From positions 107,260 to 171,259 of the forward strand of contig CALWKE010000003.1 of assembly GCA_944381185.1 (NCBI GenBank): 64,000 nt of DNA, read 5' to 3'. Origin of the DNA: an uncultured Clostridia bacterium (GTDB lineage Bacteria > Bacillota > Clostridia > Christensenellales > UBA1242). This document shows, in pieces, positions 20,701 through 28,930 of this stretch. The notes beneath the pieces were generated by a model, which saw nothing but the letters and a program-made list of their open reading frames with translations, made no database searches and had not been told where the DNA came from. Numbering within the stretch: position 1 is the stretch's first letter; each line of letters begins with the position of its first letter. A program made the translations under genes and the position numbers.

Positions 20701-21676
20701 TGAAAGAAAGAAAGATAAAAAGGGTCTTGGCAAGGCAGAAAGAAAGGTTGATAAATATAAAAAGATTATTGAAGAAGGTGGAACATTAACAGAAAAACAA
20801 CAAAAAGAATATGATGAAAGTTTGGCAAAAGTTAACGTTAATGAAACCCGCGATGCAGAAATTAAAGAGGCTCAAGAAAGAAAGAAAGAGAGAAGAAAAC
20901 AGGCACAAATTAATGCTAAAAGAGAGAAGATTGAAAAAGAGGATAGTGATTTATTCAGAGACACTTCTTGGCTTGCAAGACGAAGGCAGAAAGCCAGACT
21001 TCAAGAACTTGATTCCGATCTTGATGAACTTGAAACAGAAATGCAACGAAGTGGCTATACTGGCGAATTGCTTAAATCAATGAGTATAAGCCAACTTATG
21101 AATTTGAAAACAGCAACAGGTGAAAATGAATTAACTGATGAACAAAAAGAAATAATAGACAAATACATTGATATTAAACAATATCAAAATAAATTAATTG
21201 GATATACTGCAAAAGAATATGAAGCACAAAGAAATCAAGAGGTCAGACGAGTAAATGAAGAAGATCAAAAGTATGCTCGCCATCGTCCTAAATTTATGAT
21301 AAAAACTGATAGACATGTTGGCATTGATGAAAGTGAATTAGAAAGTATTAATGCCAGAATTGCTGAATTAGAACAAAATATGACTACTGATGATTTTGAA
21401 GAATATGGAAAACTTATTAAAATGCGAGAAGAATTAAAAACTCAAAAAGAAAAGGCAGAAAATTGGGAAGAAACAAAACAAAAGAGTCGTAAGCAACTTC
21501 GACAAGAGAGAAGAGATAAAAAACTGCAAGAAGATGCAGAAACCTATGGTTATGCAGCATATAGAAGCAGACCAGAAGAGCAAAAAGATTTAGGATTAGA
21601 AGATTTTGTGGAAGGATATAAAAAAACACAACAGAGCAAAAAAAGAAAAAGAAGAAAAAATAAAGAAGAAGAGTAA
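17762..21676 (+). CDS. VirB6/TrbL-like polytopic protein, smaller paralogue with long charged tail
   Basis: A 1,304-residue protein with the same plan as the giant protein upstream: membrane segments at about 15-50, 82-103 and 128-152 with a basic cytoplasmic loop between the last two, an outer domain at about 155-598, membrane segments at about 600-745, and a cytoplasmic tail of about 550 residues. The tail is very rich in Lys and Glu and is probably coiled coil. Paralogy is visible in the outer domain: YRIYA at 180-184 against YRMYA at 204-208, VMAD at 293-296 against VMAD at 295-298, and PTAIR at 476 against PTAIR at 3176. Both tails contain VPGS. The ATG is preceded by AAAGGAG at about 17748. 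The likely role is the channel component of the same envelope complex; the substrate is unknown. Confidence 0.85.
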   Translation: MGFLGGLADILGSIINWLLSTLGNLIYFVVKWMLLIVDVLFSYVQELCGLNMDLSSLETAVSKESDFVFNLLLSSQEITVQIVRSLIGIAIALIIIFSIAAVIRTQYKSTKENKVPNITGVLKNSFKAIILLILTPLISIIGIIASDVVLQSLYNATNVGASTSLSSTIFGVSSSSANSYRIYAQNGLRIPITCDFSREEEFLEYYQNRPVTDKFSEYMQSYDSAIFTTLVAFNTNDFISYDSINNILYNGSDTVTELYDNYYTIYDINNEEYADTGVNQYKKIESYAEEYYVMADVVDYFVQTSTPYYYKTVQDVLDSIYNLPNTVTNDYKERLMNSLVDLYHIEFLDSTLTPISYSYDEILAMYGAEENWTENNHAWQVIRYTSNYYSTSDGGEPDIPMQIQYNHLIDESDEFEGAKYIIAVEEEFTLDGITYTYFTPLVNGYSVNNINEFRSEHIANGQLISAKGIFNNSMYPTAIRKNGDESQVQFYRDNIENIAVGEASNIFGVSMQQPDGFFSGVLMFFQAIFDPESLIPDIKFNPDAIESMAQKETVVVNVAEAGKIRIGYMMDSGGGLLSSINQFLTGSVYGLNISNLFYPEKLNFLILILATTILLKVCFSAIFTLISRGYELMLIIIIYPTACATIPLSDTGYSTWMKTYISRLLSTYGIILGINFVFILFPVIQNIEFFTQDDVGASLIVRRVGALFFSAFSVSEVTKMMNMVVVILFELVAFTLIQTIPGFITEITASPDGSRSEVLQNIGTTIKKIGKVMALPITGPSKILKVAGGAVKAVTHPSETAKSIGKKIVPGSKMIEEAQNKFYLMKKKKEQSEAYKDLQNTLKRSSTESGGTSTEDKKKEVMEKLDKYQKAQNTYTEALSTEDLSAMRKSETKKKKGEEKGSTAKSKRFGEDDEGDDSLSSKQTKTKHELNKEKRNNKKEIKELKKQKAKFGPLKVLPPEVKAQIKELKKENKEIKKELNERKKDKKGLGKAERKVDKYKKIIEEGGTLTEKQQKEYDESLAKVNVNETRDAEIKEAQERKKERRKQAQINAKREKIEKEDSDLFRDTSWLARRRQKARLQELDSDLDELETEMQRSGYTGELLKSMSISQLMNLKTATGENELTDEQKEIIDKYIDIKQYQNKLIGYTAKEYEAQRNQEVRRVNEEDQKYARHRPKFMIKTDRHVGIDESELESINARIAELEQNMTTDDFEEYGKLIKMREELKTQKEKAENWEETKQKSRKQLRQERRDKKLQEDAETYGYAAYRSRPEEQKDLGLEDFVEGYKKTQQSKKRKRRKNKEEE

Positions 21677-21711
21677 AATTTAATTTTCAACAACAAACTA
21701 TTAAATTCGAT

Positions 21712-21744
21712 AAAAAGGCAAGAGTTAAAATCTTGTCTTTTTTT
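21712..21744 (+). terminator. Intrinsic terminator of the T4SS-like operon
   Basis: A 9-bp stem (AAAGGCAAG at 21714-21722 with CTTGTCTTT at 21732-21740, one G-T pair) is followed by a run of T. It separates the T4SS-like locus from lspA. Confidence 0.8.
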
Positions 21745-21772
21745 ATGGATTATGCTAAACTTAAAATAGTTT

Positions 21773-22258
21773 ATGATAATTGCAAGTGTTTTAGTTATTG
21801 TGTCAGTTGCTGTTGACCAACTGACTAAATTTTTAATTTTTGGAAACGCACCTGTTTCAATAATTGGCAATGTTTTGTGGTTTCAAAGCACACTTAACAC
21901 AGGTGTTGCTTTTGGTATGTTTGAAAATTCAAATCTTTTGTTTTTAATAATTTCGTCAGTTGCTTGCGTTATTTTTGTGTATTTGTTATTTTCAAAAAAA
22001 TTCTTTGTTTCAAGAACGCAAAAGGTGTGTATTGGGCTTATTTTAGGTGGAACATTATCAAATTTAATTGACCGAATTGCATTTGGTGGGGTTCGTGATT
22101 TTATTTATTTAAAGTTTATAAATTTTGCAATATTCAATATTGCCGATATGTGTGTAACAATTTCAGTTATTGTTTTTTGTGCATATTTGCTTTTTCATAC
22201 AATAAAAAAAGATGATTCTGAAAAATCAAAAGAAACAGAAGTAAAAGGGGAAAAATGA
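21773..22258 (+). CDS. lspA: Lipoprotein signal peptidase (signal peptidase II)
   Basis: A 161-residue, four-helix membrane aspartic protease that cleaves prolipoprotein signal peptides before the lipidated cysteine. Family signatures are DQLTK at Asp15, NTGVAFG, SNLIDR with Asp100, and FNIAD with Asp125; the last two Asp are the expected catalytic pair. The length is normal for LspA. The start is fixed by an in-frame TAG at 21767, so ATG 21773 is the first possible; no clear ribosome binding site precedes it. It overlaps rluD by four bases (ATGA), indicating translational coupling. The lipoprotein at 61578-62447 would be one substrate. Confidence 0.96.
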   Translation: MIIASVLVIVSVAVDQLTKFLIFGNAPVSIIGNVLWFQSTLNTGVAFGMFENSNLLFLIISSVACVIFVYLLFSKKFFVSRTQKVCIGLILGGTLSNLIDRIAFGGVRDFIYLKFINFAIFNIADMCVTISVIVFCAYLLFHTIKKDDSEKSKETEVKGEK

Positions 22259-23187
22259 TTGAATTAAACACAACAACCGTTGTTGAAGATTTAGATGAAA
22301 AGGTAAGGCTTGATGTTTTTTTGGCTGAACTTACAGGGTGGACAAGGTCACAGATAAAATTACAAATTGATAATAAACGGGTTTTTGTGAATGAAAAAAC
22401 GCAAAAAGCAGGCTTTTTGGTTAAAAATGGTGATATAATCAGACTTTCTTTTGTTAAAAATGTAATAGATGCAAAAGCAGAACCAGAAAATATTCCACTA
22501 GACATCGTTTATGAAGATGATGATTTTGCAATAATAAACAAGCCTCAAGGCATGGTTGTGCACCCAGCACCGGGGTCATATAATCACACATTAGTCAATG
22601 CTCTTTTGTTTCACTTTGAAAAATTAAGCAGTGGGTCAAGTGATATTCGTCCGGGGATTGTGCATAGAATTGATAAGGATACTTCAGGGCTTTTGGTTGT
22701 TGCCAAAAATGACAGGGCACATTTAAGTTTGGCAAAACAGATTGCCGAACACACATGTTTCAGGCATTACATTGCTCTTTTAGAGGGCAACTTAAAAAAT
22801 GATAATGGCACCATTACAACTCAAATAGGAAGAAACCCAACCGACCGAAAGCAAATGGCTGTTTTAACTTCGGGTGGAAAGCAGGCGATAACGCATTACA
22901 GTGTGCTTGAGCGATTTGTGGGTTACACCCTTGCCGAGTTTGTGCTTGAAACGGGACGAACTCATCAAATAAGAGTTCATGCAAAATATTTGGGGCACCC
23001 AATTGTTGGGGACAAAACTTATGGCATAAAAAATCAAAAGTTTAATTTAGAGGGGCAACTTCTTCATGCTTATAAACTTGAACTTACTCACCCAACAACA
23101 GAAAAAAGAATGACCTTTGAATGCAAACTTCCTGATTATTTTGAAAAAGTTTTAAGCAAATTAAAAAAGATAGAAGTATCTGTTTGA
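22255..23187 (+). CDS. rluD: RluD-family 23S rRNA pseudouridine synthase
   Basis: A 310-residue protein with an N-terminal S4 RNA-binding domain (about 16-75) and an RluA/RluD catalytic domain. The catalytic Asp is in HRIDKDTSG (His137, Asp140), and the TGRTHQIRVH motif is present. By family it isomerises uridines in 23S rRNA helix 69. The lspA-rluD pair is a common Bacillota arrangement. The exact target cannot be decided from sequence, and a second RluA-type paralogue is at 51228. Confidence 0.93.
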   Translation: MIELNTTTVVEDLDEKVRLDVFLAELTGWTRSQIKLQIDNKRVFVNEKTQKAGFLVKNGDIIRLSFVKNVIDAKAEPENIPLDIVYEDDDFAIINKPQGMVVHPAPGSYNHTLVNALLFHFEKLSSGSSDIRPGIVHRIDKDTSGLLVVAKNDRAHLSLAKQIAEHTCFRHYIALLEGNLKNDNGTITTQIGRNPTDRKQMAVLTSGGKQAITHYSVLERFVGYTLAEFVLETGRTHQIRVHAKYLGHPIVGDKTYGIKNQKFNLEGQLLHAYKLELTHPTTEKRMTFECKLPDYFEKVLSKLKKIEVSV

Positions 23188-23212
23188 CTTTATTTTTTAG
23201 CAATTTTATAAT
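23184..23212 (+). promoter_or_regulatory. Vegetative promoter for two small membrane proteins
   Basis: TTGACT at 23184-23189 overlaps the rluD stop codon and is followed 17 bp later by TATAAT at 23207-23212. The ATG at 23240 follows a GGAGGGG ribosome binding site. Confidence 0.85.
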
Positions 23213-23239
23213 AGAAGTATAATTATAGGAGGGGATTTT

Positions 23240-23581
23240 ATGGCAACAAAAAGTAGTTCAAAAACAACAACTACAACAACAAGTTCAAGCAGTTCATCAA
23301 GTTCAAAAAAAGGTTTTAGTTTTGGCTATATTTTGAATTTGATTTCATATATTGCTGTTGTTGTTGGTGGTGTGGCATTGTTTATTGCAATGATTTTATC
23401 AAAAGTTGGTGCAGGTTCACCGGGCTTCATTTCAGCAATGCAAACAATTGCTAATGCACTTGCATGGATTGTGGTTGCTCTTCTTTCATTCAACTTCATT
23501 AAAAGAAGAAAGAAAATTTGGATGTGGGTTGTTTGGGCAATTGCACTTGTTATGGTTATAGTTGGTATAATTTTAGCATAA
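23240..23581 (+). CDS. Small membrane protein with Ser/Thr-rich N-terminus
   Basis: A 113-residue protein of no family I recognise. The first 25 residues are almost only Thr, Ser and Lys. Three membrane segments follow at about 30-52, 62-84 and 92-113, with a basic KRRKK loop between the second and third, which suggests that loop is cytoplasmic and the Ser/Thr tail outside. It has a strong promoter and a strong ribosome binding site (AGGAGGGG), so expression may be high. It precedes another small membrane protein of similar size. Confidence 0.75.
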   Translation: MATKSSSKTTTTTTSSSSSSSSKKGFSFGYILNLISYIAVVVGGVALFIAMILSKVGAGSPGFISAMQTIANALAWIVVALLSFNFIKRRKKIWMWVVWAIALVMVIVGIILA

Positions 23582-23608
23582 TCGGTCAAAATTAAGTAGG
23601 TAGTATTT

Positions 23609-23968
23609 ATGAACAAAAAAGATGTGCTTAAAGTTTTAGACATTGCAGGTTTGTTTGCAGTTGTTCTTGCTTCGCTTTTAGTTTTAATATTTGAGTTTAC
23701 TGGCACAAGCATTCTTGTTAAATATGCTATTGCGTTTTATGTGGCAGGCTTTGCCATTGCAACGGTTTATTTTTCAATAATGACATATAACGCTTTTAAA
23801 TCAAATAACAAAGAGCAGTTACAAGAAGCAGAAATTGAAACAAATCAAAATGACGAAGCAATAACCAAAGAGGATAAGCCTCAAGTAAAAAAGTCAACAT
23901 TAATTGTTAAACTTGTGCTTTGTTCGCTTGCACTCATTTTCACGGCGATAGTTTTATTTTTATATTAA
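23609..23968 (+). CDS. Small three-segment membrane protein
   Basis: A 119-residue protein I do not recognise. Hydrophobic segments lie at about 12-32, 36-58 and 98-118. A charged loop at about 62-95, rich in Gln, Glu and Lys, separates the last two. It starts 28 bp after the preceding gene and has a terminator directly behind it, so the two form a bicistronic unit. Ribosome binding is weak (TAGGTAG). Confidence 0.7.
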   Translation: MNKKDVLKVLDIAGLFAVVLASLLVLIFEFTGTSILVKYAIAFYVAGFAIATVYFSIMTYNAFKSNNKEQLQEAEIETNQNDEAITKEDKPQVKKSTLIVKLVLCSLALIFTAIVLFLY

Positions 23969-23976
23969 ATTTCGCT

Positions 23977-24004
23977 AAAAGGGGGCTAAATTAAGCCTCT
24001 TTTT
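23977..24004 (+). terminator. Intrinsic terminator
   Basis: AAAAGGGGGCT pairs with AGCCTCTTTT around a 6-nt loop and runs into a T-tract. It ends the two-gene membrane protein unit before the tig promoter. Confidence 0.85.
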
Positions 24005-24038
24005 GTTTGCAATAAAATTTTATAATAGTCATTAAATC

Positions 24039-24067
24039 TTGACAAAGCATACCTATTTAATTAAAAT
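24039..24067 (+). promoter_or_regulatory. Vegetative promoter of tig-clpP-clpX
   Basis: TTGACA at 24039-24044 and TAAAAT at 24062-24067 are 17 bp apart, about 33 bp upstream of the tig ATG. No CIRCE or CtsR heptad repeat is visible here. Confidence 0.85.
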
Positions 24068-24099
24068 ATATGTGTTAGATATTTTTAAGGAGAAATGTA

Positions 24100-25386
24100 A
24101 TGACATACAAAATTGGTGAAAAAAAAGACGGAAAATTAACCGTAGAATTCAAATTAAATGCAGAAGAATGGGAAGCTGAAGTTGAAAAAGCATACCAAAA
24201 AAATAAAGGTAAATATAAACTTGATGGTTTTCGTCAAGGTAAAATTCCAAGAAAGGTTTTAGAAAAAACTTATGGTGAATATCTTTTTTATGAAGATGCA
24301 TTAAATGAAGTTTGTGACAGAACATTCTTTGAATTTTTAGAAAAAGAAAAAGATGTTCAAGCGGTTGACTACCCAGAAGTTTCAGTTAAAAATCTTTCAA
24401 AAGAAGGTGTTGAATGGGTTGCAACAATCACACTTATGCCAGAAGTTGAACTTGGTAAGTATGATGGTCTTGAAGTTAAGAAAGACAAGGTTTCTGTAAC
24501 AGAAAAAGAAGTTGAAGCAAAACTTAAAGATTTGCAAGAAAAGCAAGCAAGATATGTTGATGTTACTGACAGACCTGCAAAGATGGGTGACCTTGTTAAT
24601 ATTGATTTTGCTGGTTCTATTGATGGCGTTGCCTTTGATGGTGGAACAGCAAAAGATTATGAACTTGAACTTGGTTCACATTCATTTATTTCAGGTTTTG
24701 AAGAACAAGTTGTTGGCATGAAAGTTGATGAGCAAAAAGATGTTAAGGTTGAATTTCCAAAGGAATATCATGCAAAGAATTTAGCGGGCAAACCAGCAGT
24801 TTTTGCGGTTAAACTTCTCACAATTCGTGAAAAACAAGTTCCTGAAATTGATGATAAGTTTGCTAGTGATGTAAGCGAATTTAACACTCTTGATGAACTC
24901 AAAAAAGACACAAAAGAAAAGATTAAATCAGAAAAAGAAGCTGATGCAGAGCGTGCATTTGAAAACAAACTTGTTGAAGAAGTTGTTAAAAATTCAAAAG
25001 TTGATGTTCCAAAGGTCATGGTAACAAACCAAATTGCACGAAATGTTGAAGATATGAAGCGTTCTCTTGCAATGCAAGGCTTGTCATATGAAATGTATCT
25101 TGGCTATATTGGTTTAACAGATGAGCAATTCAGAAAATCAAGAGAAGAAGACACTGAAAAACAAATCAAAACAACATTAGTTCTTTCTGAACTTGTTAAA
25201 AAAGAAGGCATCAAAGCAGAAGAGTCTGAAGTTGAAGAAAAAATTAAAGAACTTGCTGAAAAAATGAAGAAAACTGTCGATGAACTTAAAAAGACAATGA
25301 CTGAAAGCCAGAAAGAAGTTATTGAAAATAATATTATTTCTGAAAAAGTTATAAAACTTTTAAAAGATAAGAATAATATAAAGTAG
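24100..25386 (+). CDS. tig: Trigger factor (ribosome-associated chaperone and PPIase)
   Basis: A 428-residue protein with all three trigger factor domains. The N-terminal ribosome-binding domain has GFRQGKIP at 43-50, the FKBP-type PPIase domain lies at about 155-245 (GDLVNIDFAGSIDG and a GSHSFISGFE segment), and a helical chaperone domain follows. It binds nascent chains at the ribosome exit tunnel. AAGGAG precedes the ATG. It heads an apparent tig-clpP-clpX unit, an arrangement found in many bacteria that joins nascent-chain folding with ATP-dependent proteolysis. Confidence 0.97.
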   Translation: MTYKIGEKKDGKLTVEFKLNAEEWEAEVEKAYQKNKGKYKLDGFRQGKIPRKVLEKTYGEYLFYEDALNEVCDRTFFEFLEKEKDVQAVDYPEVSVKNLSKEGVEWVATITLMPEVELGKYDGLEVKKDKVSVTEKEVEAKLKDLQEKQARYVDVTDRPAKMGDLVNIDFAGSIDGVAFDGGTAKDYELELGSHSFISGFEEQVVGMKVDEQKDVKVEFPKEYHAKNLAGKPAVFAVKLLTIREKQVPEIDDKFASDVSEFNTLDELKKDTKEKIKSEKEADAERAFENKLVEEVVKNSKVDVPKVMVTNQIARNVEDMKRSLAMQGLSYEMYLGYIGLTDEQFRKSREEDTEKQIKTTLVLSELVKKEGIKAEESEVEEKIKELAEKMKKTVDELKKTMTESQKEVIENNIISEKVIKLLKDKNNIK

Positions 25387-25404
25387 TGAAATTTAGGAGA
25401 ATTT

Positions 25405-26004
25405 ATGTTAGAAAAGGATAATATGCTTATTCCTATGGTTGTTGAACAAACCAACAGGGGTGAAAGGTCTTATGATATTTATTCAAGACTTCTTGAAGAC
25501 CGAATTATCTTTCTTGATGGCGAAATTAATGATCAAACTGCAAACCTTGTTATTGCACAACTTATTTATTTGGAAGGCAAAGACCCAGATAAAGATATAA
25601 TGATGTATATCAACAGCCCGGGCGGAAGCGTTGTTTCGGGGCTTGCAATTTATGACACAATGAACTATATTAAGTGTGATGTAAGCACAATTTGCATTGG
25701 GCTTGCTGCAAGCATGGCAGCAATCTTGCTTTCTAGTGGAGCAAAGGGCAAAAGAATTGCACTTCCAAATTCAGAAGTTATGATTCATCAACCACTTGGT
25801 GGTTTTCAAGGTCAGGCAAGTGACATAAAAATTCATGCCGAGCATATTATGAAAACTAGAAAGGTGCTCAACAAAATCTTGTCTGAAAACACAGGTGTTG
25901 ATATCAAAAAGATTGAAGAAGATACCGACCGTGATAACTTTATGTCTGCTGAAGAAGCAAAAAAATATGGCTTGGTAGACAAAATTTACGCAAAAAGACA
26001 ATAA
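25405..26004 (+). CDS. clpP: ATP-dependent Clp protease proteolytic subunit
   Basis: A 199-residue serine peptidase that forms the tetradecameric barrel of the Clp protease. The catalytic triad is Ser103 (in AASMAA), His128 (in MIHQPLGG) and Asp177 (in DTDRDNF), with the spacing seen in E. coli ClpP. The INSPGG motif is also present. Its AGGAG lies just behind the tig stop. The partner ATPase clpX follows 67 bp downstream, with a hairpin in between. Confidence 0.98.
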   Translation: MLEKDNMLIPMVVEQTNRGERSYDIYSRLLEDRIIFLDGEINDQTANLVIAQLIYLEGKDPDKDIMMYINSPGGSVVSGLAIYDTMNYIKCDVSTICIGLAASMAAILLSSGAKGKRIALPNSEVMIHQPLGGFQGQASDIKIHAEHIMKTRKVLNKILSENTGVDIKKIEEDTDRDNFMSAEEAKKYGLVDKIYAKRQ

Positions 26005-26010
26005 TTTTAT

Positions 26011-26051
26011 TCAAGATATACAAAAGATTATTTTCTTTTTGCATATCTTGA
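26011..26051 (+). terminator. Hairpin between clpP and clpX
   Basis: TCAAGATAT at 26011-26019 pairs with ATATCTTGA at 26043-26051; inside, CAAAAG pairs with CTTTTTG imperfectly. A TTTTATTTT stretch follows. It is probably a partial terminator or processing site that uncouples clpX levels from clpP. Confidence 0.6.
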
Positions 26052-26071
26052 TTTTATTTTAAGGAGAAATT

Positions 26072-27406
26072 ATGGACGAAAATCAAACACAACCACCACA
26101 ACCACAGCAAAGAAATAATGGCTGTTCTTTTTGTGGCAGACCAAGGGGAGCATTCAAAGAAATTGTTGAAAATCCTAATGGCACTGTTGGAATATGCAAC
26201 GACTGCATAAGAATTTGTCGTGAAATTTTAGAGGCTGAAGAGCGTAAAAGAAGAAAGGAACAACCATTCAATTTGCCAAATCCTGAAAAAATAAAAGAAG
26301 AACTTGACCAATATATTGTTGGTCAAGACAAGGCAAAAGAAGTTCTTTCAGTTGCAGTTTATAATCACTACAAAAGAATTAACTATATTATTAGCAGGCG
26401 TCAAAAACAAGAAGCAGAGAGTTCTAATGCAGAGGGCAAAACAAAAGTTTTTGAAGATGTTGAACTTGAAAAGAGCAATGTTTTGATGCTTGGTCCAACT
26501 GGTTGTGGAAAAACTTTAATTGCAAAAACGCTTGCAAAAATTCTTGATGTTCCATTTGCATCAGCAGACGCAACAACATTAACCGAAGCGGGCTATGTTG
26601 GCGATGATGTTGAAAACATTTTGCTTAAACTTATTCAAGCGGCTGACTATGATGTTAGAAAGGCTGAAAAGGGTATTGTTTATATTGATGAAATTGATAA
26701 AATTGCAAAAAAGAGTGAAAATGTTTCAATAACAAGAGATGTTTCAGGTGAAGGTGTTCAGCAATCACTTTTAAAAATACTTGAAAGCACTGTTGCAAGT
26801 GTTCCTCCACAAGGTGGAAGAAAACACCCAAATCAAGAGTGTATTCAAATTGACACAACCAACATTTTGTTTATCTTGGGTGGTGCGTTTGTTGGTCTTG
26901 ATGAAATTATTAAAAAGAGAACAGAAAACACATCGCTTGGTTTTGGTGGAACAGTGAAAACAAAGGACCAAATTAAAGAAAATGAACTTCTTGCAAAGGT
27001 TGAGCCACATGACCTTATTAAGTTTGGTTTGATTCCTGAATTTATTGGAAGGGTTCCAATCACAGTTACACTTGATGAACTTGATGAAAAGGCACTCAAG
27101 AAAATTTTAATGGAGCCAAAGAATGCACTTATTAAGCAATATAAAAAGTTATTTGAACTTGATGGCATTAAACTTGAATTTTCAAATGAAGCAATTTTAA
27201 CATTTGCAAAGAAAGCCATTGAACTAAAAACTGGTGCAAGAGGTCTTCGAACAATTGTTGAATCTGCAATGCTTCCAGTTATGTATACAACTCCAAGCAA
27301 AAAAGAAACGATAAAAAAGATTGTTATGGACGTTGATGATAAGGGAAATGTTATTCCAACTATAATAGAAAAACAAGAGAAAACCAGCACAGAAACCGCT
27401 GCATAA
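26072..27406 (+). CDS. clpX: Clp protease ATP-binding subunit ClpX
   Basis: A 444-residue AAA+ unfoldase. The N-terminal zinc-binding domain has Cys18, Cys21, Cys42 and Cys45. Walker A is GPTGCGKT at 141-148, and Walker B ends in Asp206-Glu207 within IVYIDEIDK. Sensor and C-terminal D2-small domains follow. It delivers substrates to ClpP. A poly-Pro/Gln stretch precedes the zinc domain. AAGGAG at 26061 sets the start. Confidence 0.98.
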   Translation: MDENQTQPPQPQQRNNGCSFCGRPRGAFKEIVENPNGTVGICNDCIRICREILEAEERKRRKEQPFNLPNPEKIKEELDQYIVGQDKAKEVLSVAVYNHYKRINYIISRRQKQEAESSNAEGKTKVFEDVELEKSNVLMLGPTGCGKTLIAKTLAKILDVPFASADATTLTEAGYVGDDVENILLKLIQAADYDVRKAEKGIVYIDEIDKIAKKSENVSITRDVSGEGVQQSLLKILESTVASVPPQGGRKHPNQECIQIDTTNILFILGGAFVGLDEIIKKRTENTSLGFGGTVKTKDQIKENELLAKVEPHDLIKFGLIPEFIGRVPITVTLDELDEKALKKILMEPKNALIKQYKKLFELDGIKLEFSNEAILTFAKKAIELKTGARGLRTIVESAMLPVMYTTPSKKETIKKIVMDVDDKGNVIPTIIEKQEKTSTETAA

Positions 27407-27438
27407 ATAAATCGCAAAAACTATCAATTTTAACAGAA

Positions 27439-27488
27439 AATGCTATAAAGAATTGAAATTTCTATAAAATTCTTTGTGGCATTTTTTT
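27439..27488 (+). terminator. Strong terminator after clpX
   Basis: A stem of about 16 bp (AATGCTATAAAGAATT with AATTCTTTGTGGCATT, two G-U pairs) leads into seven T. Confidence 0.9.
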
Positions 27489-27496
27489 ATGTTCTA

Positions 27497-27525
27497 TTGA
27501 TTTTTTCAAAAATTAATGTTATTAT
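27497..27525 (+). promoter_or_regulatory. Probable promoter for the engB-type gene
   Basis: TTGATT at 27497-27502 and TATTAT at 27520-27525 are 17 bp apart. An AT-rich leader of about 110 bases follows; I see no riboswitch fold in it. Confidence 0.55.
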
Positions 27526-27636
27526 AGTTATATAAATACAATTATTTTTATTATTTTTTGCGAAAAATTGTTTTATTAAAAAATCAAAAAACGCAAAAAA
27601 TTATCTATATCATTAAATTTTGGGGGTTATTTTAAA

Positions 27637-28227
27637 ATGAAAACGATAAAAAATGCGGTTTTTTTGAAATCAGATGCAACTGCTGAAACTTATAAAAGTT
27701 TTGGTCTTCCTGAAGTTGTTGTTGTTGGGCGAAGCAATGTTGGAAAGTCTAGCTTAATCAACATGCTTTCTAACAATTCAAAACTCGCAAAGGTTTCATC
27801 ACAGCAAGGCAAAACAAAACTAATAAATTTCTTTATGTTTAACAAAGAGTTTATTTTGGTTGACCTTCCGGGATATGGCTATGCTGCAACAAGCAAGGTT
27901 GAACAACAAAAATGGGGAAAGATGATTGATGGCTATCTTGAAAAATCTAAAGACCTTGTTGCTTCAATTTTGATTGTCGACATCAGGCACAATCCAACTG
28001 AACAAGACAAACAGATGTTTGATTACTTAACATTTCACAATATTCCTGTTACAATAGTTGCAACCAAGTATGACAAAATCAAAAAGGCAGAGAGAACTCA
28101 AAAATTGTCAGCTATTGCAAATGCATTTAAAGTTGGAACTGAAAATATTTATTTGGCAAGTTCAGAAACCGCCTTTGGCAAAGACGACTTGGTAAAGAGA
28201 ATTTATCAATTTGTTGATGGGGTATAA
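27637..28227 (+). CDS. engB: EngB/YsxC-type ribosome biogenesis GTPase
   Basis: A 196-residue GTPase needed for 50S subunit assembly. G1 is GRSNVGKS at 31-38, G3 DLPGYG, G4 TKYD and G5 ASSE. The length matches the YsxC/YihA family. A GGGGG Shine-Dalgarno at 27622-27626 lies 10 bases from the ATG. The metallophosphatase gene begins two bases after its stop. Confidence 0.95.
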   Translation: MKTIKNAVFLKSDATAETYKSFGLPEVVVVGRSNVGKSSLINMLSNNSKLAKVSSQQGKTKLINFFMFNKEFILVDLPGYGYAATSKVEQQKWGKMIDGYLEKSKDLVASILIVDIRHNPTEQDKQMFDYLTFHNIPVTIVATKYDKIKKAERTQKLSAIANAFKVGTENIYLASSETAFGKDDLVKRIYQFVDGV

Positions 28228-28228
28228 A

Positions 28229-28930
28229 ATGAAAGTTTATGCAATCAGTGATTTGCATTTAAGCAATTCTTGTGATAAGCCAATGGATATCTTTGGTGGT
28301 AACTGGGAGAATTATACAAGCAAAATTATTGATAATTGGTCAAAGTCAGTCAAACAAGATGATATTGTGCTAGTTGCAGGTGACATAAGTTGGGCAATGA
28401 AACTTGAAGAGGCGGTCAGTGACCTTAATTGGATTGATGCTCTTCCGGGAACAAAAATTTTGATTAAGGGCAATCATGAATATTGGTGGAAGTCAATTTC
28501 ATCAGTTCGTCAAATTCTTCCACAAAGCATAAAGGCAATTCAAAATGATGCGATTAAAATTGGAAAATTTATTTTTTGCGGAACTCGTGGCTGGAATGTT
28601 CCTGATGAAAATAATAAGGACTTTTCAGATGAAGATATGAAAATATTTAAAAGGGAAGTTGAAAGATTAAAGTTAACTTTGATGTCTGCAAAAGTTTTGA
28701 AGCAAGAGGGCGATAAAATTATTGCAATGATGCACTTTCCACCTTTCACATCAAAAAAAGAGCCAACTGAATTTACGAAACTGTTTGAAGAATATGGTGT
28801 TGACTCTGTTGTGTTTGGTCATATTCATGGCAAAACAAACTGTCCAATGATTCATAACATTAATGGAATAAATTATTATTTTACAGCCTGTGACCACACA
28901 AACATGACCCCCGTTTTAATAAGCGAATAA
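28229..28930 (+). CDS. Calcineurin-like metallophosphoesterase
   Basis: A 233-residue protein with the full metallophosphatase motif series: DLH (Asp8, His10), GD (Asp52), GNHE (Asn82, His83), MMHFPPF and GHIHG. It resembles the COG1768 group of small predicted phosphohydrolases. The substrate is unknown. In-frame TTG and ATG codons exist upstream at 28211 and 28217, but they overlap engB. ATG 28229 begins the family-typical MKVYAISDLH and has GGGG six bases upstream, so I chose it. It is probably cotranscribed with engB. Confidence 0.9.
   Translation: MKVYAISDLHLSNSCDKPMDIFGGNWENYTSKIIDNWSKSVKQDDIVLVAGDISWAMKLEEAVSDLNWIDALPGTKILIKGNHEYWWKSISSVRQILPQSIKAIQNDAIKIGKFIFCGTRGWNVPDENNKDFSDEDMKIFKREVERLKLTLMSAKVLKQEGDKIIAMMHFPPFTSKKEPTEFTKLFEEYGVDSVVFGHIHGKTNCPMIHNINGINYYFTACDHTNMTPVLISE

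Noticed and set aside
20374..20733. Minus-strand open frame of 119 codons inside the smaller VirB6-like gene
   Set aside because: It is a mirror of the Lys/Glu-rich tail, giving Ser/Phe/Leu low complexity with no ribosome binding site.
1..21676. The locus as a standard integrative conjugative element
   Set aside because: No relaxase, coupling protein, recombinase, att repeat or tRNA junction is visible; base composition matches the neighbours. The left flank is unseen, so this is not final.
26845..27417. 190-codon minus-strand frame opposite clpX
   Set aside because: It is fully antisense to the conserved clpX coding sequence, with no start signal and Ser/Ile-rich content.
27526..27636. AT-rich leader upstream of engB as a possible riboswitch
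   Set aside because: No stable nested stems or recognisable aptamer motifs are seen; it is mostly A and T runs.
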